From the NCBI GenBank assembly GCA_025738555.1, contig JAOVFP010000002.1, forward strand, positions 310,001 to 374,000: a stretch of DNA of 64,000 bases. Direction: 5' to 3'. How positions within the stretch are numbered: the stretch's first letter is position 1; each line of letters starts with the position of its first letter. The notes under the pieces are model-generated. The model searched no databases. It was not told the origin of the DNA and saw only the letters and a program-made list of their open reading frames with translations. This document shows, one piece after another, positions 47,320 through 59,285 of this stretch. The position numbers and the translations under genes were made by a program. The stretch is from Cyathus striatus (Eukaryota; Basidiomycota; Agaricomycetes; Agaricales; Nidulariaceae).

Positions 47320-48150
47320 GTGGTAAGCTATTATCAGCATTTTTCTTTCATGGGTATCTACAAACTCATTCTCTATGACCAATTAATGGATCGAAAATTT
47401 GGTTATACAGCTACTTGCATAATGAATCTTCATATTGATTTGTACAGTGGTAAGCTCAATGCCATGCTGTCAGTATGCATCATTCCTAAGATTTCTGCTG
47501 TATGTTCATTACACATCATTGCAGGTTCATAACACATATCAAGGTCTTATTAGTACTTACAGAGGAAATAAGCCTGGTGGTTCATGGAATACTCGGAGTC
47601 CGCCATGGCTCTTGGGAATGGAATTGGAACTTATTCAGTCAATTCTCAAAAGTAATAATATCACATCTCCCACACACTTCAGAATGACCAATGTAATAAG
47701 TTCATGGCATCGTGTGTTTTTTACGATGAGGAAGAAAATGGAAACTATGAACAGATTTACATGTAATCTAGGCTGTAATCTCGGCTGTTCTGTTGTGATG
47801 TTAAACTATAAAATCCACCACTACATATTGGATCATCTGGGAGCTATGCATAAACAAGAATTCAAAGCATTGAAGACCACCTGGCACAAGATAATATTTG
47901 GAAACCTATACCACAAGCATCCACTGCATGTGGGGAAATTAACATGGTGACTAGTGTTCATTATGTCTAAACACTTTTTTATTAATTATTTTGTTTTAGC
48001 TTTAAGTTAAGAACACAGAGCATCACATCAATTCCTGGTGATGAAGTGGATCTTCCAATGACAACAGTTGTTATTGTCAAATTTAGGACAATGCTTATCA
48101 CAGTTGGCTTCTGCAAGTGCCATATCTACTAGAAAATTATTGGGTATTTT
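47320..48150 (+). pseudogene. Unknown multi-exon gene fragment
   Basis: An exon reading MGIYKLILYDQLMDRKFGYT ends at a GTAAGC donor near 47450. After an intron ending TCATTGCAG it resumes (VHNTYQGLISTYRGNKPGGS, ELIQSILKSNNITSPTHFRM, KMETMNRFTCNLGCNLG) to about 47948. A further intron (GTGACTAG...TTTTAG) may lead to a third exon near 48002. The family was not recognised. Adjacent genes of this kind often sit among transposons in basidiomycetes. Confidence 0.45.
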
Positions 48151-48221
48151 ACTAGGAATACTCAATTTGACTTGGGAATAGGTGACACTCTCTAATGTAT
48201 AATAAAGTTATTAGCTAATGT

Positions 48222-48612
48222 TTGGCAGTATCTGGAGTCAATATTAATCTCCAAGTTGATATATATGTGCCTCTCCTATTTTTATATATGAAAGATAACT
48301 TCAAAATGGATGTTTATTTGTTCATTTCTGATTCTGAAATTGATCAATTCAATGGAAAGGTTAATCCTCCACATACATATTGGTCATTGGACAACTCAGG
48401 AACCCAGCCCCTTCCACATGGCTTTGCTGCTCCAAAAGGACTTAATATCTCAAAAATAGAATTGATTCCATGATTCCATTGGTATCTACCTGGGAAAGAT
48501 TATACTGTGAAGGCCTCTGTGAATTTTACAAAAAATGTGGAATAACATCATCTGACATATACCAGCTACTTGATCTTCCTTATCATGTGTCTAGGAAAGC
48601 TGGTATGTGATT
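48222..48612 (+). pseudogene. Fragment of the YWSLD-type basidiomycete repeat protein
   Basis: The frame includes LFISDSEIDQFNGKVNPPHT, YWSLDNSGTQPLPHGFAA and PKGLNISKIELIP. A TGA follows, and then in another frame LYCEGLCEFYKKCGITSSDI and YQLLDLPYHVSRKAG. The order YWSLD...G...L then CEGL..F....G matches a dispersed family of unknown function that I recall from Agaricomycete genomes. At least one stop and one frameshift disable it. Confidence 0.45.
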
Positions 48613-48639
48613 AGTTCTTGAGCTTGAGTTTCACAGCTG

Positions 48640-50380
48640 AGGAATGGTATACAGAAAATATAATCAAAGTGCCATTATTATACATTGAGGAAGCTGATAA
48701 AATTAATTAAGAAAGAATAATGAGGTCAAGAGGGCAAATGAAATGTCAATACATCATTATTTATGAGATCCTGATGCTATTAAGCATATTGATGAAATGG
48801 ATCAGTATACTTCCATGGTACAATCACCAGATATTTGATCTCTCTCTTGGGTTGGAATAACAGCTTTAGAAGACTGCTTCAGATTACTTGGAACAATTTA
48901 CAAGACAAAAAATGTCCAAGTTATACAGGGAAATAGATATCATCAATATTGTCTTGCCAATACTAGGTTCAGAATGGAGGATGAGGAATGGGAGGAGATT
49001 GTGCACACTGATGTACAAGATGACTCAGAGATTTCAATTGACCATATATATTGATACACATGTAAAAAGATAACAATGTACCTCAATTTTAATTCTTTTA
49101 CATCTCGATTTCAAGACCCCAGTAGAGAGCGCATTGAGTATGGAAATAGTGGGGAGGGGTTCTGAATTGGTCAAAGTCAAGTTCAGATTCAATTCAGTAT
49201 TGTGATATGTATTTCTCGGTTTCAAAACATCTCATAACTATATCCAATTCTTGTCTTTACACACCCTGTCAGTGGGAGGGAAGAATGCCTTATTTCTTCC
49301 CTTTTCCCCTACTATATACAGTTTTCTTATCTATTTAGTTACAAATGGTGTAGTAATACCTTCCTAATATATCTTATTTGATTTACAGATATTTCAACTG
49401 TGCAACCACTGCGTCAGTGCCCAGACAGTGGTCAGTCAATCATGCGCATAGCCTGGTGCACCCCCTTTCTGCAATGTGTGCTCATTTGAGCATCCATTTG
49501 GTTACCTTCCTAATCGGGTAATCAGCCGATGTGGCAGTGTCAGCTGTTCGCATCAATTTCATTTACATTGGTGTCTCAGATTGGTTCACTGCTTCCACAG
49601 GAACTCCTGATTGTCAAGGTACTTGCTTGCTCTCTATTCTTGCTTCCTTTCCCCCTCTCTCATGCTTTCTCTCTCTCATTGTCTCGGTCTTGTCATCTCC
49701 TTATCATCACCTTTGTTCATGCTCACCAGGTCTCATGTCCCATTGGATATAGGTCTCAGGGTTCTAGTCTTAGGGTCTTGGTAAGTCTGCCTTTCTGTCT
49801 GTATTCCACACTAGGTGTCATATTGACTCTGTCATCATCAGGATTTTAGTTCTTGGTTCTTGGTACTCATGTTCAGAGTACAATTCATGCTTTAAAGGTA
49901 AAGTTTTATGTATCTATTTGTTTAGAGTGTTTTAAACCAGTACTAGCACAGAGTTTTATGTGTTTTTAATAGGTTTTTATGTTATCCCTTGTTTTAATTA
50001 TGGGAGGCAGTGCAGGACCTCAGCTTTTGCACCAAGGAGATAAGTAGGAGTGGAGCATGGGGAGGTGTCACCAATATTGTGACACACTTGACACTGCAAA
50101 AAAATGACATTGTGCATGTAATGTAGAAGCAGACACAAAAATGTAAAGGAAAAATATGAAGTAGATGTGAACAAAAAACCAAATGGAAAGAGAAAGAGAG
50201 ATGTAGCAAAAAGATATGGGGAGTGTAAGACTGGCTATTTCAGTATTAGAGAATAAGGAAGGTTGTTTTTTTCTTTTTCTTTTTTTTTTTTTTGGTTTTT
50301 TTCTAAGAATGCAAGTGTTTCGAATCATGAAAAATTGAAGTTAACAATGTAAAGAAGAAAAAGGGTTAAAAGGTAAGGAA
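48640..50380. other. Unassigned stretch upstream of the DIRS-like element
   Basis: Short frames at 48888-49073 and 49529-49849 have no motif. A T-rich tract lies at 50262-50305. The 3' terminal repeat of the DIRS-like element could lie in 49.9-50.4 kb, but I could not identify it. Confidence 0.4.
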
Positions 50381-50385
50381 AAGCA

Positions 50386-52006
50386 TCAATGGAGCTCATG
50401 TGGCAGTGAGGAGGCAATTAGGGTGGGATGCTTCCTAATGTAGATATGAAATGCATCAGAGTTCCACTGACCAATTTGTTGGATCAATGAATGTGAAACC
50501 CCATGCTCTGCAAGAGCAGTGGCACCACCCAAGCATAGTGAGTGCCCTGAGAAGGGGGGGTCCTGCAAAGCAATGCAAGAAAGAAAGGAAAAAAGTACAA
50601 GTTGGTGGCACACCATCAGAGCAAAGCCATAAATGACAGTGGTATGGGAAATGTTCATCACAAGAATGGAGGTAGCATTCAAAGATAAGCAGGGGATCAG
50701 GTCCCACATGAAAGAGCCACTGTACAACAATGATGTTCCCATCAAATGTTTTGTCAGATTTGTGAGTTGGCAGGATGAACTGGAAGGCCCAACAAGTGGT
50801 ATGAAGCGTTACCGATGACTGAGAAGTAGTGTTGTCGCTGCTCTGCTTGAAAGCTGCTGAGCTGGTGAACTGAGCCGAAATTGAGCTGAGCGAAGTGAGT
50901 GCCTGTGAAAGCTGGCTCTGACAGGTCCAGCTCAGCTAAGAAGCACTCCCAGGTGCTCCCGAGCAGCTACGAGTCCACTTAGCTGCAGCTTAAGTAACAT
51001 TATAATACCCAGTATTTCCTCACTTGTGTATTGTGCCCATGTACCATCAATCTATCAAATTTAAATTAAATAAATCTTATTCACATCTATGGATATTTAA
51101 ATGAGTACTGTAAGTGTTATATGAAGAAACTAAAGGTTTTCTTTGCATTCCTTTTTTTAAGTTTTCACAATGTATTATCTTTCTATTATCGACCCAACCA
51201 CCAGACATTATGTAAGTATGTAAGATTGCCAATAACAGTGCCTTTTGAGAGCCCAGCTGGACTGTAGTATACCAATTTTAGTTTAGATTCCAGAGCTATA
51301 GCTACATCTGACTGAGCAGCTTCTGAGCCATAGCCAAAGAAGCAAATAGGCTAGAGGCAGCTCCACTTTCAAAGCTGAGCAATTCTGTGACCCTGAGCCA
51401 TGAAAGCTGAGCTAAGCAGAGCAGAGCCAAGCAGTGGCAACACTACTGAGAAGGGAGCTTTTGGTAATCCCTTAATGTCATGTCATCAGGCCAAACGAGC
51501 TCTCCCAGGTGAAGGAGTGCATAGAAGCCTGTCATGAGAATAGCTAGACAGAGGAGCTCATTGTGTTCAGCTGAGGGAAAAATGAGGTGACAAATAGAAG
51601 TGAGGGTGTCCAGAGGAAGAGGTGGTTTCCGCCTCAGATGAGAGTAATACTGATAATAACACCCTTGAAGGGTGTTGCGAACAAGATCAGAATGGTGTGA
51701 GTGAAAAATGTCTGGGTAGTATGGTGACAAAAGTTTGATGATGCCTGAGAGGTAGGTGGTTAAGGTGGACACCGATACCACAGAGGCCATGTAGATGAGA
51801 TAGAGACTTAAAGTATTTGCTGATGGATCAATTGGGAGGTTATGAGCTTGGCAGAAAGCCAGATAAGAGTTGACAGCACTAGAATAGTTTAGCACTGTGA
51901 AACAGTCAAAAGTGTATCCAAGAATTATAGCATGTTCCTGAAGGAGGTGCTCATTGGTCCAGGGAGTTTGTTGTGGCTGCCTGGACTGATGGAAAGTTGG
52001 GATCAT
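50386..52006 (-). pseudogene. Tyrosine recombinase of the DIRS-like element
   Basis: The N-terminal core-binding region is YSSAVNSYLAFCQAHNLPID and VSVSTLTTYLSGIIKL. The catalytic domain starts TGFYALLHLGELVWPDD. Box I normally has Arg before LGEL; here the codon at 51511-51509 encodes His (CGC to CAC). The box II region is GHSLCLGGATALAEHGVSHS then LIQQIGQW, with Cys in place of the HxxR Arg (codon 50535-50533). The nucleophile tyrosine remains in FHIYIRKHP. Both Arg losses are CpG transitions. A hAT-type MITE interrupts the frame at 50827-51445. The start ATG overlaps the stop of the RT-RNase H frame (ATGA), suggesting coupled translation in the ancestor. Confidence 0.85.
50827..51445. mobile_element. 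hAT-type MITE inserted in the recombinase gene
   Basis: The ends are TAGTGTTGTCGCTGCTCTGC and, inverted, TAGTGTTGCCACTGCTTGGC. The 8-bp target duplication CTGAGAAG lies at 50819-50826 and 51446-51453. Eight-base duplications and TAGNGTTG ends are typical of hAT elements. It is 619 bp and the interior is rich in AGCTGAGC words, with no coding capacity. Removing it and one duplication brings the two recombinase halves next to each other. Confidence 0.9.
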
Positions 52007-53728
52007 TTTTTGAGTACCCCCAATGCATCCTGAGGGGGCTGAAATGTTTGAAGAGATAGAGCCAGATCATGAAGAAGAGCTTGATCAAAATGTTGATGTG
52101 AGAGTGCATCAGCTACATGGTTCTCTTCACCAGGAATGTGAAGAACACACAACTGATACTCCTCTCGAAGCAAAGTGTCAACTGAGAGATTGAGTAGATG
52201 GTTGAAAACATGATTTGAAGCCCAGAGCGAATTGAAAAAGGAGACAGTGTTCCCACTGTCCAAGAAAATAATGAGAGTACAAGTGAATAGAACACGATTG
52301 GCTATGAGGTGCAAGGCTGATACAACAGCAAGAACCTCATAGACAAAAATGACATGTCCTAAGATGTGGGATGGAAAGGCAAAGTGATAGCCAATGTGTA
52401 AAAAGAGTCCCAAATCCCAATCCCTTTGAGTGAGGCATCCACAAAGAGTGTGGTGTCAACACTATCAGGATCCCAGGTGATATCTTCAAGGATAAGGAGT
52501 TCATATTCAATGCAAAGGTGATGAGCAAGCCAGAGATCATTCCAAACATCATTAGTAACATAAATCCAGTTATCTGCCTCTGTATGACTCATGGTTTTCC
52601 GATAAACAGCACAAAGACCCAGTCTCAGGAGGGGGAAAACATTGAGGGCCCAATTGATCCACTCAGTGAGGCATTGAAAGTTGTGGAGAGGTTGTTTGAT
52701 GATACTTGGAGCACAGAAACTCTCAATTTGTTGAATGAGCTCCTGCTTTTTCCTGGAGGCATAGTGATGGTTAAACGGTCAGCATCAACTAGAAAAACAA
52801 TGATGGTAAGCTGTGTGCCATGAAGCTGCTTCTCTGACTTGTGAGGAATACCTAACTCGTCCCAAAGTAAAAGAAGCTTGGCTTGAGCTGTAGGAAGAAC
52901 ACACTGATATGGTGAATAGAATTGAACATCTGATGCCCATTGAATGCCAAAGGTGTCATCTGAGTATTGGAAGACTTCAATCATAAGTATAAAAACAGCT
53001 ATCCAAGTTGCAAAGGCCATAATAGGAATGAAGGTAGGTGCAGAACCATGCCCTCCGAAAACATTACATCTGTCAATATGATGATCCCCATTAGGAAAAG
53101 TTGTCAATTGATAATGTTGCCACTCCTTCACCATTGGTGCCAGGCAATAGGCACTTTTTACATCAGATTTGAAGAAAAATAGGGGCTCATGAGGTCCAAA
53201 TTTGCAATGCAAAGCTAGTAGAGAATCAGTGAGTGGCTTGAGTGAATCAAGAGGGCTGCACCCTGTAATAGCCTCTTGTGAAATGAGCAGATTGAGAGCA
53301 CATTCTCCTGCACTGTGATTGGTGATCATACAATATTTCTTTGGCTCTGTCTTTGGGACAGCATGAATTGGCATGGAGAAGGTGCCTTGCTTAAACATAT
53401 GAGGCACAACTGGAGAGAACCTCCCAAGAGCTACTTCTTGGTCACATTGCTCATACAGAAAGGCTTCTTCATCAGGGGTCTGTGATGGTCAACTTTTGGA
53501 TTTGTCATGAGTGAGCAGAAAATTGGGTCTGTGAATCACAAATGGCCAGAAACCCTCATGTAGGCCCAGACAAAAGGATTCAACAAGGGGGTGGTTGGAG
53601 TGGGAGGCAAGATATAATTCAAACTGATTGACCCTTAGAGGAGTTACAATTTTAAAAAAAGGCAATGACTTTGATATCATCAATGACTGTTCTGAATAAG
53701 CTGGTAATATATCTTCCATACAGTGCAA
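52003..53728 (-). pseudogene. DIRS-like reverse transcriptase-RNase H
   Basis: The N-terminal text is FFKIVTPLRVNQFELYLASH. A TGA at 53491-53489 follows in a site suited to Arg, then DEEAFLYEQCDQEVALGRFS. RT motifs are FKSDVKSAYCLAPM (motif A), NVFGGHGSAPTF, and FQYSDDTFG (motif C). A frameshift near 52740 leads to WINWALNVFPLLRLG and RNase H (TTLFVDASLKGIGIWDS, YEVLAVVSALHL, FLDSG, HIPGEENHVADALSHQ). The frame ends GVLKK with its TGA overlapping the recombinase ATG. It is the fuller counterpart of the 10.4-12.1 kb remnant. Confidence 0.85.
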
Positions 53729-53811
53729 GCTCTGTTTGTGTTGAATAAGACAAGTTGCAGTGGCAAGTTCTAGCAGGCTTGCAGGAGCACTCAGAGAAGT
53801 AGACTAAAGTC

Positions 53812-53911
53812 TGAAGTGAGCAACTATATTATGATAGAAGAATACAACAATGTGACTATACCTATAGTCTGAGGTAAGCAACTGAAAGGAAGCAAACATC
53901 AGACTTTAGTC
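53812..53911. mobile_element. 100-bp MITE between Gag and RT
   Basis: GACTAAAGTCTGAAG at the left is matched in inverse by CATCAGACTTTAGTC at the right. Very short and non-coding. It lies in the spacer between the Gag-like and RT frames and may replace part of the Gag zinc-finger region. Confidence 0.55.
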
Positions 53912-54046
53912 TTAACTACCAGAATCATAGCTAAGAATAGAATATCAAGTGATAAAGATCAAATGATGTCATTAATGACATCATTTGTGGAGTGAAGTGT
54001 AAAAATAGAATGAAAAGATAAAATATACTAAATGTGCATAATTACA

Positions 54047-55167
54047 TAATGATGTGCTGAATCACTATATTCAACAGTTTGTCTATGAGGGAAGGCTCGG
54101 AGCATGGCCTCAGTGGATAGTTGCCAGGCTGAGTGCCATTCACCACTGTCAGTGAGTTGTTTGGTGGAAGAAGTACTGGTGGGGACAGTGATTTCAAGCT
54201 CTCCAACATGTTGAGTGTGAGTGGTGGTTGTGGAAGTTGCATTGATCCCAGAGGAGACATTGGTGAGGTTGATGGCACATCCACGAATGACATTCTCCCA
54301 TTCTGACTATGGGAAGTGTGGAATGTTTGAGGTTTGCATAACAGAGTGCTTGGCCTTTTGGATATTTCACACATATTTGTTGAGGAGCTTCTGTGTTTTA
54401 ATGAGTTCAGGATGCAAGCTGCATGTTTCCTCAAGATAGTCATTGAACCATGGGTAGTCTTCTTCAGAGACTTGCTGTCTTTTGGTATCCTGGTTGTCAT
54501 CCTCATCCCTGGAATCTCCGTCCTGGAAGTTACTGCCAACACTGGATGATCTACATGGATGGTGACATTGTTCAGAGGCAGAAGGGGGAGTTCCAAATAC
54601 TTCAGTAAGGAAGGCAGCTCCAATGTCTCTGGAGGAGGCATCATGTTCCTGTTGTTCTGTGAGCTCTGAGACATAGGTTGAAAAGGCCTGGTCTGCAGGG
54701 GAGTCATCTCCAGGTGAGAATTCTGGGATTAGTTGTCCAATGGTGGCAAGAGCATAAGATTTGCTGAACTTTCCTTTCCGAAAGAGGTCATGATTTTGTC
54801 AAGTTTCGTGACCAGCTCAGGTTCACAAACATTGTTCTCTTTGCCTGGGAGGCTGTGCCAGTGGAGACATAGTGTTCTGTGCCGACAGGACTCACTCACT
54901 GGTCTCAGATACTCCAGGGGAGGTTCCAAATGGGTGATGAGGGATGGCACTGGAAGGTGCTCCTCCCCCATCCTCTGTAACAGGGACAGCCGTGGTACCT
55001 TGTGGTACTTGTGATTCTGACTGCCCAGCCCACTTGGTTGGTCCCCTTGGTGCTCGAGTTATTCCACCAGCATGAAAGAGCCTTGGGTCAAGTTCTGTGA
55101 TAGTGAGTTCATCATCCTGTTCTTCTGGTGAGACAGAAGAAGTGGGTGATTTGTTACCATCAGTCAT
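54047..55167 (-). pseudogene. Gag-like protein of the DIRS-like element
   Basis: Read leftwards: ITELDPRLFHAGGITRAPRG and a low-complexity region, LDKIMTSF then RKGKFSKSYALATIGQLIPE after a shift near 54775, then VSEEDYPWFNDYLEETC, HPELIKTQKLLNKYV, TGA, NIQKAKHSV, FPQSEWENVIRGCAINL and SGEWHSAWQLSTEAMLRAFP. The last blocks match what I know of Gag in basidiomycete DIRS elements. No zinc fingers remain before the spacer MITE. The TGA after NKYV fits a CGA origin. Confidence 0.65.
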
Positions 55168-55169
55168 TA

Positions 55170-57195
55170 GTTTAATGCAAAACTGAGCAGAGAGAAGTCA
55201 CTATCGAAAAACTGGTGCAAGGAGAAGAATGACTGTTAGCTTTAGACAGTCAGACTTCAGGAACCAAGACCTGGTGCAGAAGAAAGAGGGGATTCTGAGA
55301 CCCAAACCCTATTTCTTGTGCACAATTCAACAATTCAAAACCCTATCAATGATAGAATTGATTTATAGATAATTCAGTTGATTCTCCAATCAATTGAATG
55401 AGTGTTGACATACTGAGGACTTGACCACTGGTGTCAGCCACCTGTGAAGTTGCACCAAAGAGGCACTTCAACTTCACAGCCCATGAAGATAAGCACTCCC
55501 ACTCCTCTATTGGCCTAATGCAAGTCAGAGACTTGAACTCCAAATACATTGACACATGAACAAGAATAGCCCGAGTTTAACTTGTTCTATTTTTAACTTG
55601 TTCTAAATTTGGAATAGACACAATTGCACCCCTCGAACTTACTGAAATCGCACCTCAGGATTTGAATATTATTATTGTATTTAGGATTTCTATTCTAAGT
55701 ACTTAAGAATTACTTAACTCGTCATGTGACTCAACAATATTCAACTGCAGGCCTTATCAATTCAGATGAAGAAGACATGGATCACTTTGAAGATTTGCAT
55801 GTAGATGGACACATTTAATGCTCATAAATATACACATTTCAGTCTCTCATAAATATTCATTTCCTATATACCAGGACTCCAATTCATAAGTTTTTGCTAA
55901 ATAAAACGGAGTGTCATTGGCCTCATGGAATCAACATACTGACAAGTTCTTTAAACACATACTGCACTAGCACAGGAACCTGGCCACATTAGCAGAAAAC
56001 CTGAATTTCTTCATTCTAAAAACTGTGCACTTAGAATAAAACATATGTGCTAAATAGTAGACTACATATAGAATTGTATAAAACTCAAACTGTATTTTTT
56101 GAGGCACTCTGAGAAATGTTATGAATATTTTGTCGCAAGACCTCAGAAAGTGGGAAAATTGGGAAACTGGCCACCCCTTATTAATAAAGGAATAGGGCTG
56201 GCAAGTGGCAAAGCCCACTACTGCCCTGATTAATTGTTTTGTGTGGATTTAGATGTGGTATGTCGAAATGTATCACCATTTATATTATGTGTGCTGGAAG
56301 GGTGTCAGGATATTAGCTGCTCGTCTCTGTTTTTCCTTTCCTTTTTGAGAGTCATTGTGTTTTAATTTACTTCAATTTACTGGTTATCAATTGAGAATCA
56401 CTGTGGATATTCAAAGTAGGTTAGAAGTAGGTCAGCCTGTTCAAGGCTTTTGCAGCATGCAGATGGTTAGTGTGTATTATGGGTAAAGTGAACAGGTTCT
56501 TTTAAAAAATACAGGTATAACCGGGTCAATTCTATGTATAAAAGCAGAAAAATCCCCCTAATCATTTCACCAGTGTTGGAGTCTGAGGTTGGTAAAATAC
56601 AATAATTGTGCCATCAGCTTCAGAACTTGGGTGGGGTGTAGCACATGTGAACATTAAGGCTGCGTGTGGGCATGGCAATCTGCAATGTGATGATGAAGTG
56701 TTTTGATGAGGAGATCCAAATTCCCATGAGATTCAGTACTTAGAGCAAGGCTTTGAAGCCAGCCACTTGGTAATTTGTCCAGACAGGGATCTTGCATCTG
56801 AAATTTTTGTCCGTCGATGTCTGGGTAGGTGATCAAAGTTTCATGGTCTTTGGCCCCCCAAAACGTCTGGATTGTGACAAAGTTCCAGGGCCATAGGCCC
56901 TGATTTGTGTCCGGATTGGTGACTAAGTGTAATAGGGATATTTGGGGGTCCTGTACTAATGTCTACAGACTCTGAGATCAATATACATACATATTGTACA
57001 ACATCAGTCCAATCAAGGAGAAAGGGCAAACAGCAATAGAATGAGGGGAAGTAAGGGTCAAAAACGTGATGATACGAGGTGGAAACCTAAAATCTTTAAT
57101 AGACACCGAGATATACCAAATATGAGAAGGGCCCTCTATGGTTGCCGAGGAGTATCAGCCAGGATTTCAACCTGTGCACCCAGTGTGTGCATGCA
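55170..57195. other. Unassigned interval with one dispersed repeat
   Basis: 55575-55735 is the second copy of the 22185-22345 repeat (ACTTGTTCTATTTTTAACTT, CACCTCAGGATTTGA, GTCATGTGACTCAACA). Frames at 56654-56836 and 56841-57029 (minus) have protein-like composition but no recognised domain. Nothing else is supported. Confidence 0.5.
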
Positions 57196-59120
57196 ATGGT
57201 CGACATGGATCAACTTGAATGCCTAATTGAAACTCTAAAACTTATCAACCCTGCAGGTCTGCATAATATTCAGCCTGTACTTCGCAGTGTAGCAGGCGTC
57301 AGGTATGCTCCATCAGATTAAAAGTTGAATGCTCCCAATGTCGATCAGTGTCTATGCAGCATCTCATCGAATGCCGAATGGTGTGCATCAACTTATATGC
57401 AATTTCATATATGTAACAATGGGCTTGAGACCACCAGTGTTGTCCAACTCTCTTCTGCTGACTTCCCTCCCTTGCACACAATGTCAGAGCAAATGAATAA
57501 CAACATGGCAGGCAAAAACCAGTACATTGACTGTCGTGAGTACCAGTACTTCTTTCTATGTGGATATTGTACATAAATGCTCACCTGCATGTTAATTTCA
57601 GCACCTCCGGGTGACCCTGTTTTCGTGGCTGCCATGAATAAATATCACCAGCAAGCTATTACAGACCATAATGAGATTTCACAACTTCTGTTGGCGGAGC
57701 ATGGCTTAAAAGTCTCGTGAGTACTATGACATTTGGGTCTGCACAAATTGATGAAAGATACCTGATGCCCATGTATGGATATTAACAGGCCAGCCACATT
57801 TGCGAGATGAAGGAAAAAGATGGGATTAACAGGTGGCGGTCTTACAACCAAGAATACGCCAGATGTAGTCAAGAGGCAAGCCATTCTTGATGTGCTGGCG
57901 GATGATCTGGCTGGGAACCAAGGCCCCCGTACCGTTCATGAAGATGTTGTGCGTAAAACTGGACTTATACTTACTCAGTATGTGACCCTGTTGCTTTGTC
58001 GTTCCATTTGTTATTGCAATCACCTAATGATGCCATATCCATAGGGATTACATCACATCTGAGATGAAACAACATGCTCCAGAAGGATTTGAATCCCGAA
58101 GACCTGATGCAAGGAAAGTAAGGCATGAGCTGCTTGTATCTCTTGGTCCAAATGAAGAGTGGTCTGCAGATGGGCATGACAAGCTCTCTGCGATTGGATT
58201 TCCTATCTGGGGTGTAAGGGACAAATGGTCCGGTAAGTGGCTTGGGCTATGGATTGTTCCCAACAACCATCTCAAGACGACCATTGGATATCTCTACCTC
58301 AATCTGGTGGAGAAAGTTGGTGGTAAGATACTTTTGCATTACTTCTTCAGTGAAATGACACATTGTCTATCATACTTAGGAATACCAGTGCAAATGACAA
58401 TGGACTGCAGAAGTGAACTAGGAAAGGTTTTTGAACTCTCAAATGCACTTCGGTAATTACTAATTTTATCATTTTATCATTTGCCACATCTCCTTATATA
58501 ATGTTGCATTTCAGTGAGCTCTTCACTCAACATCTGCCAGTTAATGAGATCCCTGCACATGTTTTCATCCAGAGCATACACAACATAGTAATTGAACGAG
58601 GGTGGTTTAGATTACAACTAAGCTGGGGTCATAATATAAAGCAATTCTGGGAAGCCAGAAAACACAGATACAACCCCATGGATACTAATCAATAGTAAGT
58701 TTGTTTATTGAGTTAGTGCTGTTTAGTATATTAGTCTTACACTGCATTGGCCTATCCAGTGATCTTCTTCTATGGCTCTGGCCAAAGTTCATCCAGCAAG
58801 AACTTGATGAGCAGATGGAGAAATTTAATTCCCACCAAGTGCGCCTTGATAATGACAAGATACTTCCATCAGGAACATCTCCATACATTGCATACTTGCT
58901 GCATAAGGAGGTATATAATGCTGAAAATTACCTGCAGAAAGTTGATACAGCTGTAATATGTCATCTAAAGGAACAGATTGGTGGTAAAGATGTGATTAGG
59001 TTTGTATTGGAGGACTATGAGAAAAAGGCAGAAGGTGTCTTCAAAACCCTCAACATTATGAAGCTGACTCATCAAAATATATGGGATATCTACTCTAAGA
59101 TGTTACCTATGATGTTGTAG
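57196..59120 (+). CDS. Integrase-core (rve-like DDE) domain gene, eight exons, one TGA
   Basis: Exons 57196-57302, 57360-57535, 57602-57716, 57789-57977, 58045-58322, 58380-58452, 58515-58694 and 58760-59120 join in perfect phase to 492 codons plus stop. Seven consensus introns support the model. Conserved text includes DYITSEMKQHAPEGFESRRP and WSADGHDKLSAIGFPIWGVR (first Asp, residue ~238). MTMDCRSELGKV carries the second (~297) and IHNIVIERGWFRL the Glu (~340). D-58-D-42-E spacing resembles retroviral-type integrase cores. No RT or protease is adjacent, so it belongs to the stand-alone integrase-core family common in basidiomycetes, probably transposon-derived. Codon 140 is TGA (57808-57810) within AR-RKKMG, consistent with CGA decay. 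Otherwise intact. Confidence 0.8.
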
Positions 59121-59285
59121 ACCACCTTGTACTGATTTTATAATATGTTTAGTGGTGTTCCAACAGTTCTGCATGTTATATACAATGGTCAGCTAAGCAC
59201 CATTTTCAACGTTGATGTTGACAAATGTTTAAGTGCTCAATGTAAACAGTGTGGTATTCAGTTTCCTGACTCCGCTGCAGCACCA

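Larger units (their letters stand above)
50386..55167 (-). mobile_element. DIRS-like tyrosine-recombinase retrotransposon
   Basis: The order on the minus strand is Gag-like (55167-54047), RT-RNase H (53728-52003) and tyrosine recombinase (52006-50386, split by a MITE). RT plus a phage-integrase-type recombinase instead of a DDE integrase defines the DIRS order. Terminal or split repeats were not located, so outer boundaries are those of the coding region. All three genes carry stops or frameshifts. Confidence 0.8.

Noticed and set aside
57300..57580. Separate small genes on both strands
   Set aside because: The plus-strand frame is exon 2 of the integrase-core gene read through its intron, and the minus frames are shadows.
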